From: Jiulongibacter sediminis
GTDB taxonomy: Bacteria > Bacteroidota > Bacteroidia > Cytophagales > Spirosomataceae
Assembly: GCF_001306455.1 (NCBI RefSeq)
Contig: NZ_LGTQ01000006.1
Coordinates: 806,001 to 870,000, forward strand
DNA length: 64,000 nucleotides
Direction of reading: 5' to 3'
Part shown: positions 55,999 to 64,000 of the stretch, piece after piece
Layout of the letters: every line of letters starts with the position of its first letter
Numbering within the stretch: the first letter of the stretch is position 1
Position numbers and translations under genes: made by a program
Notes under the pieces: generated by a model
Told to the model about the DNA's origin: nothing
Databases searched by the model: none
Seen by the model: the letters and a program-made list of their open reading frames with translations, nothing else

Positions 55999-56523
55999 AT
56001 GGCAGAACCGTTTGTTGGAGAAATAAGAATGTTTGCTGGCAATTTTGCCCCAAGAGGATGGGCTTTTTGTGACGGTCAGCTTTTGGCCGTTTCACAAAAT
56101 GATGCACTGTTTTCTTTGTTCGGAACCATTTATGGAGGAGATGGTAGGACTACTTTCGGCCTTCCGGATATGCGTGGAAGAATACCAATTCATGCAGGAT
56201 CTGGCCCAGGTCTTTCTCCGCGGAATATAGGTTCAAAAAGTGGCTCAGAGAATGTCACTTTGACTGAATCACAGCTACCCTCTCATCGGCATCCGGTACG
56301 GGTCTCGGGTGATATTGCGACCAGAACATTTCCTGAAGGAGGCGTCTTGGCTTCTAACGCTGAGACAGCAGCTTTTTATAAAGAGGGTTCTTCAGGAGGT
56401 TCGTTAAATGAAATGGATGGTATTGCAAATACAGGAGGTTCTCGAAGTCACTCAAATCTTATGCCTTTTTTGTGTGTCAACTTTATCGTAGCATTATTCG
56501 GAATTTATCCGTCAAGACATTAA
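55999..56523 (+). CDS. Phage-tail-collar-domain protein 2 (MdpB-like)
   Basis: Second paralogue, 174 residues, 4 bases after the first. EPFVGEIRMFAGNFAPRGWAFCDGQLLAVSQNDALFSLFGT, YGGDGRTTFGLPDMRGRIPIHAG and LPSHRHPVRVSGD are conserved; the tip region (about 110-150) is variable. Ends LMPFLCVNFIVALFGIYPSRH. It is closer to copy 3 than to copy 1 in the N-terminal half (RMFAGNFAPRGWAF is shared). Confidence 0.85.
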   Translation: MAEPFVGEIRMFAGNFAPRGWAFCDGQLLAVSQNDALFSLFGTIYGGDGRTTFGLPDMRGRIPIHAGSGPGLSPRNIGSKSGSENVTLTESQLPSHRHPVRVSGDIATRTFPEGGVLASNAETAAFYKEGSSGGSLNEMDGIANTGGSRSHSNLMPFLCVNFIVALFGIYPSRH

Positions 56524-56534
56524 TATAGACAACT

Positions 56535-57056
56535 ATGGCAGAACCATTTATAGCCGAAATTCGAATGTTTGCAGGGAATTTTGCTCCCAGAGGATGGGCA
56601 TTTTGTAACGGTCAATTATTGCCTGTCTCTCAAAATACGGCCTTGTTCTCTTTAATAGGAACTACTTATGGCGGAGATGGACGTAGCACTACTGCACTTC
56701 CTAATTTACAAGGTAGAGTACCTATGCACCCGGGAAGAGGGCCAGGCTTAACCAGTAGAAGGCTTGGAGAGTCGGGAGGTGAACAGAATGTAACCTTAAC
56801 TACTAGTCAAATACCCTCTCATTCTCATGATTTAGCAGCTTCATCGGAGAAGGGAAACTCAGTTTCGCCTTTGAGTGGTGTGTCGGCGACTACCGAAAAC
56901 AAGGCTAATATTTACTCAAGTTCTGATACGAATATTGTGAATGTCGAAAACGATGGTGAGCAATTTGGCGGCGGTCAAGGTCATAATAATATGCAACCCT
57001 TCTTAGCTGTAAACTTTATAATAGCCTTAGTAGGATTATACCCTTCCAGAAGTTAA
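56535..57056 (+). CDS. Phage-tail-collar-domain protein 3 (MdpB-like)
   Basis: Third paralogue, 173 residues, 11 bases after the second. EPFIAEIRMFAGNFAPRGWAFCNGQLLPVSQNTALFSLIGTTYGGDGR and SQIPSHSHDLAAS, ending MQPFLAVNFIIALVGLYPSRS. The stop TAA overlaps the GNAT start (TAATG), so translation is coupled. The variable middle (about 100-145) differs in each copy, as expected for parts that face different partners. Confidence 0.85.
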   Translation: MAEPFIAEIRMFAGNFAPRGWAFCNGQLLPVSQNTALFSLIGTTYGGDGRSTTALPNLQGRVPMHPGRGPGLTSRRLGESGGEQNVTLTTSQIPSHSHDLAASSEKGNSVSPLSGVSATTENKANIYSSSDTNIVNVENDGEQFGGGQGHNNMQPFLAVNFIIALVGLYPSRS

Positions 57057-57532
57057 TGTTAGATGGTTTCGAGTTTAAGGTTTTTACAAATGAAGATCTG
57101 CCGACTTTAAGACAGATCTATAAGGAAAGTCGTCAAGAAGAGCTGGACTTGTTAACTACCTGGACCGAAAGACAGATTGAGGAGTTTGTGGACCATCAGT
57201 TTTCAGCACAGCACAAATATTACATAGAGAATTATCAAGGTTCTAAATTTTGGCTTATTCAAAAAGAGGGACATCCGATCGGAAGGCTTTATTTAAAAGA
57301 GTACGAGAATGAGTTCAGAATTATTGATATAGCTCTTTTAATTGCTTGGAGACGAAAGGGGATTGGAAAAAGAATTCTCGAAAAAATTTTAAGTAGTGCG
57401 GCTGAGAAAGGAAAAATAGTATCAATCCATGTGGAGAAAAATAACCCCGCCTTAGAGCTATACAAAAGGTTGGGCTTTCAAGAAAAAGAAGATAAAGGTG
57501 TCTATTGGTTTATGGTTAAAGAGTTAGGTTGA
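57056..57532 (+). CDS. GNAT family N-acetyltransferase
   Basis: A 158-residue cytoplasmic acetyltransferase. Motif A is IIDIALLIAWRRKGIGKRILEKIL (the acetyl-CoA loop RRKGIG) and motif B is IHVEKNNPALELYKRLGFQEKE, so the CoA site is intact. The start codon overlaps the stop of collar copy 3 by one base. Its place inside the operon suggests it modifies one of the neighbouring products rather than a metabolite, but that is inference. Confidence 0.85.
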   Translation: MLDGFEFKVFTNEDLPTLRQIYKESRQEELDLLTTWTERQIEEFVDHQFSAQHKYYIENYQGSKFWLIQKEGHPIGRLYLKEYENEFRIIDIALLIAWRRKGIGKRILEKILSSAAEKGKIVSIHVEKNNPALELYKRLGFQEKEDKGVYWFMVKELG

Positions 57533-57538
57533 TAAGTA

Positions 57539-57808
57539 ATGAATATCGAAAGGTTCACGAAATACAAAGATCAGGATTTTAAGATTGATTTTGACGGTGA
57601 TTTGAAAGATGCCAGGCTTAGAGAAGTTATAAGTTTGAGTGATGGGAAAACTCACTCTTTAATCTTTCAGACAATAAATTATTTAGAAGTTAAGGAGCAA
57701 AGGATTTATAGTTTCAAATGGCCTGATGGCTCAGCTACAGAAGAACTCTTCATTGTACCAATTTCGCAAGATGAGCAAGGTACCAAATATGAAGTGGTTC
57801 TCAATTAA
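57539..57808 (+). CDS. DUF6916-like small protein, no signal peptide
   Basis: An 89-residue protein that matches the DUF6916 pattern: FTKYKDQDFKIDFDG near the start, a strand of the LREVISLSDGKTHSLIFQ type, then YSFKWPDGSATEELFIVPISQDEQGTKYEVVLN. The terminal YEVVLN corresponds to the usual YEAVFN end. No signal peptide, so cytoplasmic unless carried by a partner. DUF6916 has no known function; it occurs near tail-collar genes in other genomes, to my recollection. Confidence 0.65.
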   Translation: MNIERFTKYKDQDFKIDFDGDLKDARLREVISLSDGKTHSLIFQTINYLEVKEQRIYSFKWPDGSATEELFIVPISQDEQGTKYEVVLN

Positions 57809-57838
57809 GTGAAGATTACCAAAAAAGCTTAAGCTACC

Positions 57839-58216
57839 ATGAAAAGAAGAACATTTATTACTCAAGTCGGATTAGTCTCAGGAGCATTCTCTTTTGGAGT
57901 CAATTCCTCGTATGGCAAGCAAAAGACAATCGTTGAAATTGCTGAATTGAAGCATTCAAAATTTCAAAATTTAATTGGAAAGGAGTTTAAGTTGGGCTTG
58001 GACGAAACGGAAGTTTCCATCCATTTAAAGGACGTTTTTGTAGGTAAAGAAAACAGTTTTAAGACTCCCTTTATATTGAGTTTTGAAGCAAAGGACTGTT
58101 TGATTCATGAGGGCATATATTTGGTGACCTTTCCTGACGGAAGACAAATGGAGGTTTATCTGGAACAAAAGAGATTCCAAGGTGGTGTTGAAAGAATAGA
58201 GGCTGTTTTTAACTAA
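57839..58216 (+). CDS. DUF6916-like protein with Tat-type signal
   Basis: A 125-residue paralogue of the preceding protein with an N-terminal twin-arginine signal (KRRTFITQVGLVSGAFSFG). The domain follows from about residue 40 (HSKFQNLIGKEFKLGL, then FILSFEAKDCLIHEGIYLVTFPDGRQMEVYLEQK) and ends VERIEAVFN. It should be exported folded, whereas its sister lacks a signal, so the same domain appears on both sides of the membrane. Confidence 0.65.
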   Translation: MKRRTFITQVGLVSGAFSFGVNSSYGKQKTIVEIAELKHSKFQNLIGKEFKLGLDETEVSIHLKDVFVGKENSFKTPFILSFEAKDCLIHEGIYLVTFPDGRQMEVYLEQKRFQGGVERIEAVFN

Positions 58217-58234
58217 AAGTGAAGACTGAATACT

Positions 58235-61200
58235 ATGAAAAGAAATTTATTTTGTTTCATTTTACTGCTTTTAGTGAGTAATTCCGGAGTGGCACAGTTC
58301 CCAATTTCTTTGGGCAATCTACAAGATGGAGATACGCTTACGATTATTTATGATGTAGGTGTTTCTACTTTTCCTCCAACAAAGAACACTGTATCAAGTC
58401 AGCTAAAAGTTTCTGGTAATGGGTTTGGGCCTGTTCTTTCAGATGATCCCGCCACGGTTGCAGCAAGCGATGCAACTGTGACAGATGCTCTATCTCCTTT
58501 TACTTTAACCTATTCTTCTAAGTCAAACCCAAGCATTTGTTTAGGTACGGATGGTAAAATAGTTTTTAGCACGAATGTAAGTGATGGAAATTATAGTTTC
58601 AATTATCAAAAAAATTCAGGTGGCACATTAACGAGTACAGTTTCTGTTGCCTCTGGCGTTTTAGAGTTAACAGGTCTTTCTTCAGGGACATATTCGAACT
58701 TTGCTATTTCAGGATTTACATCTGAAATTTCTGGTATTCAGATATTAAGTGATCCACCGACTCAAACATTAATTGCAGGTACATTAACCGACCCAAGTAC
58801 CTGTTTGGGAACAGATGGTAAAATAGCCTTCACGAGTACGAATCTGGGTGATGGCACTTATACCTTAAATTACACGAAAGGAACAACATCTACGAGTCAA
58901 AGCGTCACAGTGAGCAGTAATGCATTTGAGTTGACGGGCTTGGGAGCCGGGAGCTATTCGGCATTTTCAGTAACAGTGAATGGCTGTCAGGGTAGTTTAT
59001 CTACAACTCAGACATTGAGTGATCCACCGACCCCAACCTTAACTGCGGCGACACTAACTGACCCAAGTACCTGTTTGGGAACCGATGGTAAAATAGCCTT
59101 CACGAGTACGAATCTGGGTGATGGCACTTATACGTTAAATTATACGAAAGGAACAACGGCTACTAGCCAAAGCGTCACAGTGAGCAGTAGTGCATTTGAG
59201 TTGACGGGCTTAGGAGCCGGGAGCTATTCGGCATTTTCAGTAACAGTGAATGGCTGTCAGGGTAGTTTAGCTACGGCTCAGACATTGAGTGATCCACCGA
59301 CCCCAACCTTAACTGCGGGAACCCTAACCGACCCAAGCACCTGTTTGGGAACCGATGGTAAAATAACCTTCACGAGTACGAATCTGGCCGATGGTACTTA
59401 TACCTTAAATTATACGAAAGGAACAACAGCGACAAGTCAAAGTGTCACAGTGAGCAGTAATGCATTTGAGTTGACAGGCTTGGGAGCAGGGAGCTATTCG
59501 GCATTTTCGGTAACAGTGAATGGCTGTCAGGGTAGTTTAGCTACGGCTCAGACATTGAGTGATCCACCGACCCCAACCTTAACTGCGGGAACCCTAACCG
59601 ACCCAAGCACCTGTTTGGGAACCGATGGTAAAATAACCTTCACGAGTACGAATCTGGCCGATGGTACTTATACCTTAAATTATACGAAAGGAACAACAGC
59701 GACAAGTCAAAGTGTCACAGTGAGCAGTAATGCATTTGAGTTGACGGGCTTGGGAGCCGAGAGCTATTCGGCATTTTCAGTAACAGTGAATGGCTGTCAG
59801 GGTAGTTTATCTACAGCTCAGACATTGAGTGATCCACCGACTCCAACCTTAAGTGCGGGGACACTAACTGACCCAAGTACCTGTTTGGGAACAGATGGTA
59901 AAATAGCCTTCACGAGTACGAATCTGGCTGATGGCAGTTATACCTTAAATTATACGAAAGGAACAACAGCTACGAGCCAAAGCGTCACAGTGAGCAGTAA
60001 TGCATTTGAGTTGACAGGCTTAGGAGCCGGGAGCTATTCGGCATTTTCGGTAACAGTGAATGGCTGTCAGGGTAGTTTAACCGCAGCTCAGACATTGAGT
60101 GATCCACCGACTCCAACTTTAAATCTTGATGGTTCAACAGACCCTTCTACTTGTAATGGAGCGGATGGTATTATTCGTTTTACCACTTCATTGGTTAATG
60201 ATTCGTATGAAGTTACATTCAAAAAGAATTCAGTTCAGCAGACCAAATCAGGAACTGCTGCTTCAGGGATATTGACTTTAGTAGGATTGGAAGAAGGTAC
60301 ATACACGGAGTTTAGTGTAATAGTAAACAATTGTACCGGGAGTTATTCGGCAACTGATATCATCCTTTCTGATCCTGTTTTTGTGCCTTCGGTTTCTAAT
60401 ACTGGCCCCTATGAAGAGGGTGAAACAGCCCATTTAAATGCCACTGGAGGGGTGACATATAATTGGTCCGGTCCGGGCGGTTTTTTCAGTACGTTACAAA
60501 GTCCTTTTGTTCCAGACTTAAGTTCTGGTAAGTCTGGCATATATTCAGTATCAATAACATCCATTGAGAATTGTCAAGCTACATTAACAACAGAAGTTTT
60601 GGTTTCTTGTTCTTCGCAAAACTTAAATTATTATTTGGTCTATGGTGGTAGTAATCCCGAGATTATTGCACCCTTAGTTTCAAATTTACAAGTGCAGGCT
60701 AATTCTAGCCGACCGATGTCTGTTGTAGCCTTTTCAGCCTGTGAAGTACCATTGGTAGAAAGTGTCAAGCTGCAACTTTCGGGTACATCTAACCTTCAGT
60801 ATTATGTTGACAACGAAATGCCGTTTAATCTACATGAAAATATGAACGTGAGTACCGGGGATATTTTAATACCTAACCACTATACGCTGATTGGAAACGG
60901 TTACAGTATGGATAATGCGACTGGTAGTGTTTTAGTTGGACCTAATGTTATACCGTTTGACGTGGTTTGGTACGGTAGAGAAATCAATAACATTAGCCTA
61001 AGTAGCTCTCAAATATGTTCAGGAAGCGGTTTAACTGTTTCAGCAACAGCTACTGAGACGCCATTTCAAAAGTTTGGGGCCTCAAATCTTTTTCAGGTTT
61101 ATATGTCAGATGCCGACGGACAATTTATTGATAGAACCCTTATAGGTTCGGGAAGTTCAATTGGTTCAATTAATTGTCAAATTCCTGAGTACATTCCATC

Positions 61201-61495
61201 TGGTGCCAACTACAAGGTTATGATCACATCAACTGAACCGGTAGTTTCTTCAGAGATTAGTATGACTACTCTTCAAATCATAGGCAATGATCTGACTTTA
61301 ATATCTCCTAATGATGATATCAATAATCAAAGTGTAGAACGACTTGCCAAAGGGGCGATAAAAGGAGCTAATAAAATAGCTGGGTCCCTTTCAAATGTAA
61401 AGTATAAAGCATCTAAATTTATTGAACTAACTCCGGGTTTTGTAGTGAACTCGTCTTCTGTCTTCGAGGCTAAAATCGAAAATCCATGTCCTTAA
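58235..61495 (+). CDS. Large secreted repeat protein, last gene of the collar operon
   Basis: A 1086-residue exported protein (signal MKRNLFCFILLLLVSNSGVAQ). Residues about 22-85 are DUF11-like (LQDGDTLTIIYDVGV, VSSQLKVSGNGFGPVLSDDP). Seven repeats of about 90 residues follow: a divergent first copy (from about 95), five nearly identical ones (182-631) and a divergent last one. Each has DPSTCLGTDGKI, TYTLNYTKGTT and SYSAFSVTVNGCQGS, and resembles SprB-type surface repeats. Then come a PKD-like domain (SVSNTGPYEEGETAHLNATGG), a beta-rich domain and a C-terminal motif (ASKFIELTPGFVVNSSSVFEAKIE) of the 3-coathanger type. No YPNP sorting domain is visible. Confidence 0.8.
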   Translation: MKRNLFCFILLLLVSNSGVAQFPISLGNLQDGDTLTIIYDVGVSTFPPTKNTVSSQLKVSGNGFGPVLSDDPATVAASDATVTDALSPFTLTYSSKSNPSICLGTDGKIVFSTNVSDGNYSFNYQKNSGGTLTSTVSVASGVLELTGLSSGTYSNFAISGFTSEISGIQILSDPPTQTLIAGTLTDPSTCLGTDGKIAFTSTNLGDGTYTLNYTKGTTSTSQSVTVSSNAFELTGLGAGSYSAFSVTVNGCQGSLSTTQTLSDPPTPTLTAATLTDPSTCLGTDGKIAFTSTNLGDGTYTLNYTKGTTATSQSVTVSSSAFELTGLGAGSYSAFSVTVNGCQGSLATAQTLSDPPTPTLTAGTLTDPSTCLGTDGKITFTSTNLADGTYTLNYTKGTTATSQSVTVSSNAFELTGLGAGSYSAFSVTVNGCQGSLATAQTLSDPPTPTLTAGTLTDPSTCLGTDGKITFTSTNLADGTYTLNYTKGTTATSQSVTVSSNAFELTGLGAESYSAFSVTVNGCQGSLSTAQTLSDPPTPTLSAGTLTDPSTCLGTDGKIAFTSTNLADGSYTLNYTKGTTATSQSVTVSSNAFELTGLGAGSYSAFSVTVNGCQGSLTAAQTLSDPPTPTLNLDGSTDPSTCNGADGIIRFTTSLVNDSYEVTFKKNSVQQTKSGTAASGILTLVGLEEGTYTEFSVIVNNCTGSYSATDIILSDPVFVPSVSNTGPYEEGETAHLNATGGVTYNWSGPGGFFSTLQSPFVPDLSSGKSGIYSVSITSIENCQATLTTEVLVSCSSQNLNYYLVYGGSNPEIIAPLVSNLQVQANSSRPMSVVAFSACEVPLVESVKLQLSGTSNLQYYVDNEMPFNLHENMNVSTGDILIPNHYTLIGNGYSMDNATGSVLVGPNVIPFDVVWYGREINNISLSSSQICSGSGLTVSATATETPFQKFGASNLFQVYMSDADGQFIDRTLIGSGSSIGSINCQIPEYIPSGANYKVMITSTEPVVSSEISMTTLQIIGNDLTLISPNDDINNQSVERLAKGAIKGANKIAGSLSNVKYKASKFIELTPGFVVNSSSVFEAKIENPCP
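58778..60127 (+). repeat. Five tandem 270-bp coding repeats
   Basis: Units start at 58778, 59048, 59318, 59588 and 59858, each exactly 270 bases (90 codons), so copy number can change without a frameshift. Copies 3 and 4 are the most alike: 59240-59475 is identical to 59510-59745 (236 bases). The high DNA identity points to recent duplication or gene conversion. Confidence 0.9.
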
Positions 61496-61573
61496 AATTT
61501 ATTGTATTTTAAGCTATGCCGACATTAAGCAAGTTGCCTTTTGGGTTTGATATTCAATAGAATAATGAATTTT

Positions 61574-61609
61574 AAAGGAGGTTTTCAGGCACTGAAGACC
61601 TCCTTTTTT
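61574..61609 (+). terminator. Terminator of the collar operon
   Basis: AAAGGAGGT (61574-61582) pairs with ACCTCCTTT (61598-61606) and the helix continues inward with TTCAG/CTGAA (61584-61588, 61592-61596) to a 3-base loop, about 15 pairs in all. A T-run ends it (61604-61609). Confidence 0.88.
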
Positions 61610-61627
61610 GATATACTGTTCTGTTCG

Positions 61628-61688
61628 GGTTTTGATATAGATGCCTGTGCCGTATTATGGCCAAAATTCGAAATCCGTGTCCAACCCA
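61628..61688 (+). pseudogene. Degraded remnant of a C-terminal 3-coathanger-type end
   Basis: The frame reads GFDIDACAVLWPKFEIR, which aligns with the end of the repeat protein 130 bases upstream (GFVVNSSSVFEAKIEN). At DNA level CGGGTTTTG and a GCCAAAATTCGAAATCCGTGTCC-like end mirror the authentic gene end (GCTAAAATCGAAAATCCATGTCC). There is no start codon or full domain, so it looks like the relic of a lost paralogue. Confidence 0.45.
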
Positions 61689-61760
61689 ACTGCCTCAATT
61701 TGAGGTGTGAAGATTCCAAAAGAATTGGTTAAATAGCGGGATAAAAAATAGTATCGGATT

Positions 61761-64000
61761 TTGAGTCGATTGTTATTCCTGCCCTTGTTGGGATTATTAT
61801 TTCAATTTTATTTGGCTTCTGGCCAAAAGATAACGCGTCCTGTTTTTCTTCAAAAACCCGGGATGAATGAAATGACTTTATCCTGGAAAACCGATGTTCA
61901 GGTGAAGTCAAAAGTTGTTTATTATAACGCCAATAACAAAAGCCAGAGCTTAGAAATTGAGGAACAAGAAGCTGGAGTTTATCATGAAGTAAGACTTCAA
62001 AATCTTTTGCCAAATACAAAATACATTTACCACATTTTTACAGGTGATCAACTTATTTCAGGTAGTTCTTCTCAATTCTTCTATACGGCTCCCGATAGTC
62101 AAACTACCCAGGAAATCACCTTTTGGGCCATGGGTGATTTTGGAGATCATGGCAAATCAGTTTACGTTGAAAATCAGAAGGCGGTAAGTGAGGCTTTTAA
62201 GACGGTAAATCCGGGCAAAACGGACTTGTGGCTTTGGCTCGGTGATCATGCCTATTGCTGCGGCACTGAAGAGCAATATGACCGTCAGGTTTTCAATGCT
62301 TATGGACCCAAACTGATGAATAACATTCCGGTGATGCCTTCGCCGGGGAATCATGAATATTATGCCACCGGCTCAGGTCAGGCTGATCGTAAGATTCCCT
62401 ATTTTGATATTTTTTCATTACCCACTCAAGGTGAAATAGGGGGAATTTCAAGTAAAACTGAGGCTTATTACTCGTACAATTATGGAAATGTGCATCTTAT
62501 CAGTCTTGATTCTTTTGGGCTGGACGACGGCATGTATCGGCTATCTGACTCCCGTAGCCGTCAGTATCAATGGCTTATTGCAGATTTGAAGGCCAATACA
62601 TTGCCATGGGTCATTGTCTACTTTCACCACCCGCCATACAGTAGTCTCTCACATGTATCCGATGCCGAGCAGGAGTTGTTGGATATTCGGCGAAATCTGG
62701 TTCCTGTTTTTGATCAGTATCAGGTTGACCTGGTTTTAAACGGCCATAGTCATGTTTATGAACGTAGTTTTTTAATGAAAGACCATACGGGTTCCGGGCT
62801 AACTTTTAATCCGGATATCCATCAGGTGCAAAAAACGAATGGGAATTATACGGCGGAAAACGCACCATATATTAACAAAACGGAAGGTACGATTTATGCC
62901 GTGGCAGGCTCAGCGGGTAGAATTGACTGGAATGGTCTTAATATTCCGTTGCCTTGTAATGCTTATACTAATCACACTGAAGGTGGGTCTCTGATGATCA
63001 AGGTCAATGACAATCGTCTGGATGGATCCTGGATTACGGCCGGAACAGAAATAAAAGACCGTTTTACCCTATTTAAGAATGTTAATAAGGTTATAACCAG
63101 AAATGTTAGTTACTCTGAGAATGTTACCTTGGCTGCCTCATGGCCTGGTAGCTATCGCTGGTCTGATGGCTCAAGAGGCAGAGAGGTAACTTTGCAGCCT
63201 ATAAAAGATACTATTTTGGTGGTGTCAGATTCTCTTGGCTATCTGATGGACAGATTTGAGATAAAAGTAGCTCCTCAGCCAGAGGTTAAGCTTTATTTTA
63301 ATGAAGACCAGACTTTTTGCAGAGGGCAGATTCTTACTGTTAGGTATGAGTTTGCTCATCTTCCGGAGGATACCAGTGGTTATTTTTTACAGCTATTGAG
63401 TAGTTCGGGAAAAGTAATTGAAGAATTCAGATTTCATAGAGATTTTAATCAGCACCATTTTATGCTGCCTGAAAATCTTGCTTTGAACGAAGAGTATTAC
63501 GTAAGTTTTAAATCTGATTTAGAATATATTAGCCTTGTAAATACTCCTACATTTAGGCTTGAGGAAAACGCCTACGCCGCTTTTAAGAGCTCCGGCTTGA
63601 TGCCTTATTCAGATGAATTGAAATTGGATATTGAAATAACAGGGTCTTTGCCTGCAACGATATTTATAAATGAGCAGCCGTTTACCTTGACTGAAAACCT
63701 GAATACCTTGATTTTTCATCCTCCTTTTCCAGATTATTTTGAGATTACTCAAGTAACCAATTCTTGCGGAGAGGGAAGTTTTGATGTTAATGGAGTCTCA
63801 GTTTTACCTCCATTAAGTAAAATGGACGCAGCTATCTTTAACATTTACCCTAACCCCGGAAGTGAGTTTGTTTTCATAGAGAATACTGAAACCTTGGGGC
63901 CCATTTTTATCACATTGACAGATAACAAAGGAATAATTAAATATAGAAATATAAATCAAGGGCAAAGTCAAAAAGTACCTATTGAAAACCTTCCTTCCGG
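61761..64000 (+). CDS. Purple-acid-phosphatase-like metallophosphoesterase with T9SS sorting domain (cut by window edge)
   Basis: The frame opens after a TAG at 61749; TTG 61761 gives a signal peptide (MSRLLFLPLLGLLFQFYLAS). About 747 residues are visible. A fibronectin-like domain (KPGMNEMTLSWKTD, LQNLLPNTKYIYHI) precedes the metallophosphoesterase domain with MGDFGDHG, LGDHAYCCG, PSPGNHEYY, VYFHHPPYSS and NGHSHVYERS, all ligand blocks of purple acid phosphatases. Beta-rich domains follow, and the end (IFNIYPNPGSEFVFIENTE, then NLPSG) is the start of a T9SS type A sorting domain, so only a few residues lie beyond the edge. It would act on extracellular phosphate esters. Confidence 0.88.
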   Translation, partial: MSRLLFLPLLGLLFQFYLASGQKITRPVFLQKPGMNEMTLSWKTDVQVKSKVVYYNANNKSQSLEIEEQEAGVYHEVRLQNLLPNTKYIYHIFTGDQLISGSSSQFFYTAPDSQTTQEITFWAMGDFGDHGKSVYVENQKAVSEAFKTVNPGKTDLWLWLGDHAYCCGTEEQYDRQVFNAYGPKLMNNIPVMPSPGNHEYYATGSGQADRKIPYFDIFSLPTQGEIGGISSKTEAYYSYNYGNVHLISLDSFGLDDGMYRLSDSRSRQYQWLIADLKANTLPWVIVYFHHPPYSSLSHVSDAEQELLDIRRNLVPVFDQYQVDLVLNGHSHVYERSFLMKDHTGSGLTFNPDIHQVQKTNGNYTAENAPYINKTEGTIYAVAGSAGRIDWNGLNIPLPCNAYTNHTEGGSLMIKVNDNRLDGSWITAGTEIKDRFTLFKNVNKVITRNVSYSENVTLAASWPGSYRWSDGSRGREVTLQPIKDTILVVSDSLGYLMDRFEIKVAPQPEVKLYFNEDQTFCRGQILTVRYEFAHLPEDTSGYFLQLLSSSGKVIEEFRFHRDFNQHHFMLPENLALNEEYYVSFKSDLEYISLVNTPTFRLEENAYAAFKSSGLMPYSDELKLDIEITGSLPATIFINEQPFTLTENLNTLIFHPPFPDYFEITQVTNSCGEGSFDVNGVSVLPPLSKMDAAIFNIYPNPGSEFVFIENTETLGPIFITLTDNKGIIKYRNINQGQSQKVPIENLPS

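Noticed and set aside
55494-57056. Prophage explanation for the tail-collar genes
   Set aside because: No integrase, terminase, capsid, tail-sheath, baseplate or lysis gene lies within the flanking 20 kb, and the operon encodes secreted proteins with signal peptides.
58778-60127. CRISPR-like array
   Set aside because: Units are 270 bases, in frame, with no short repeats separated by unique spacers, and no cas genes are nearby.

Overview
The window looks like chromosomal DNA from a member of the Bacteroidota, most likely a Cytophagales-type organism. The signs are a SusC/RagA-type receptor, a 1104-residue SecA with an acidic N-terminal insertion, GLPGLI-family and DUF2911 proteins, type IX secretion (T9SS) C-terminal sorting domains, few Shine-Dalgarno sequences, and promoters that fit the Bacteroidota pattern TTG-N18/19-TAnnTTTG. 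Several secreted proteins appear to start at TTG. No integrase, transposase, CRISPR array or rRNA operon was seen. No gap between genes exceeds 300 bases.

Layout. 1-9.2 kb: the 5' part of a SusC-like receptor, an SDR oxidoreductase, secA, a DUF4230 protein, a JmjC/cupin-type hydroxylase, a small secreted protein and an OmpA-like protein. 9.2-13.9 kb: a three-gene minus-strand module (DUF1080 keto-glycoside hydrolase type, sugar-dehydrogenase-like beta-propeller with cytochrome c, Tat-exported sugar isomerase) that fits oxidation-based sugar breakdown. 14-17.4 kb: two lipoproteins (TPR-like and TIM-barrel-like). 17.5-25.2 kb: an ABC exporter, then a beta-barrel receptor/GLPGLI pair divergent from a two-component system, with phased GGTTAA repeats between them. 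25.3-30.5 kb: rlmF, DUF2911, a META-like lipoprotein, a second ABC exporter and a nucleoside-hydrolase-like lipoprotein. 30.6-40.5 kb: plus-strand carbohydrate genes (sulfatase, GH2, T9SS-secreted GH13, quinohemoprotein alcohol dehydrogenase). 40.5-44.6 kb: der, an EamA transporter, era, a cold-shock protein and an initiator tRNA. 44.8-49.1 kb: malonyl-CoA synthetase with MadL/MadM malonate transporter subunits, then a sodium/solute symporter. 49.1-52.4 kb: a SUMF1-fold protein bracketed by related palindromes, recX and sppA.

52.6-61.5 kb is the most unusual part. It is one tightly packed eight-gene operon: a secreted beta-helix protein, three tandem phage-tail-collar (MdpB-like) proteins, a GNAT acetyltransferase, two DUF6916-like proteins (one with a Tat signal), and a large secreted protein with five nearly identical 90-residue repeats. 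There are no other phage genes, so it looks like a domesticated cell-surface or assembly system of unknown function. It ends at a strong terminator, followed by a degraded C-terminal remnant and a purple-acid-phosphatase-like T9SS protein that runs off the window.
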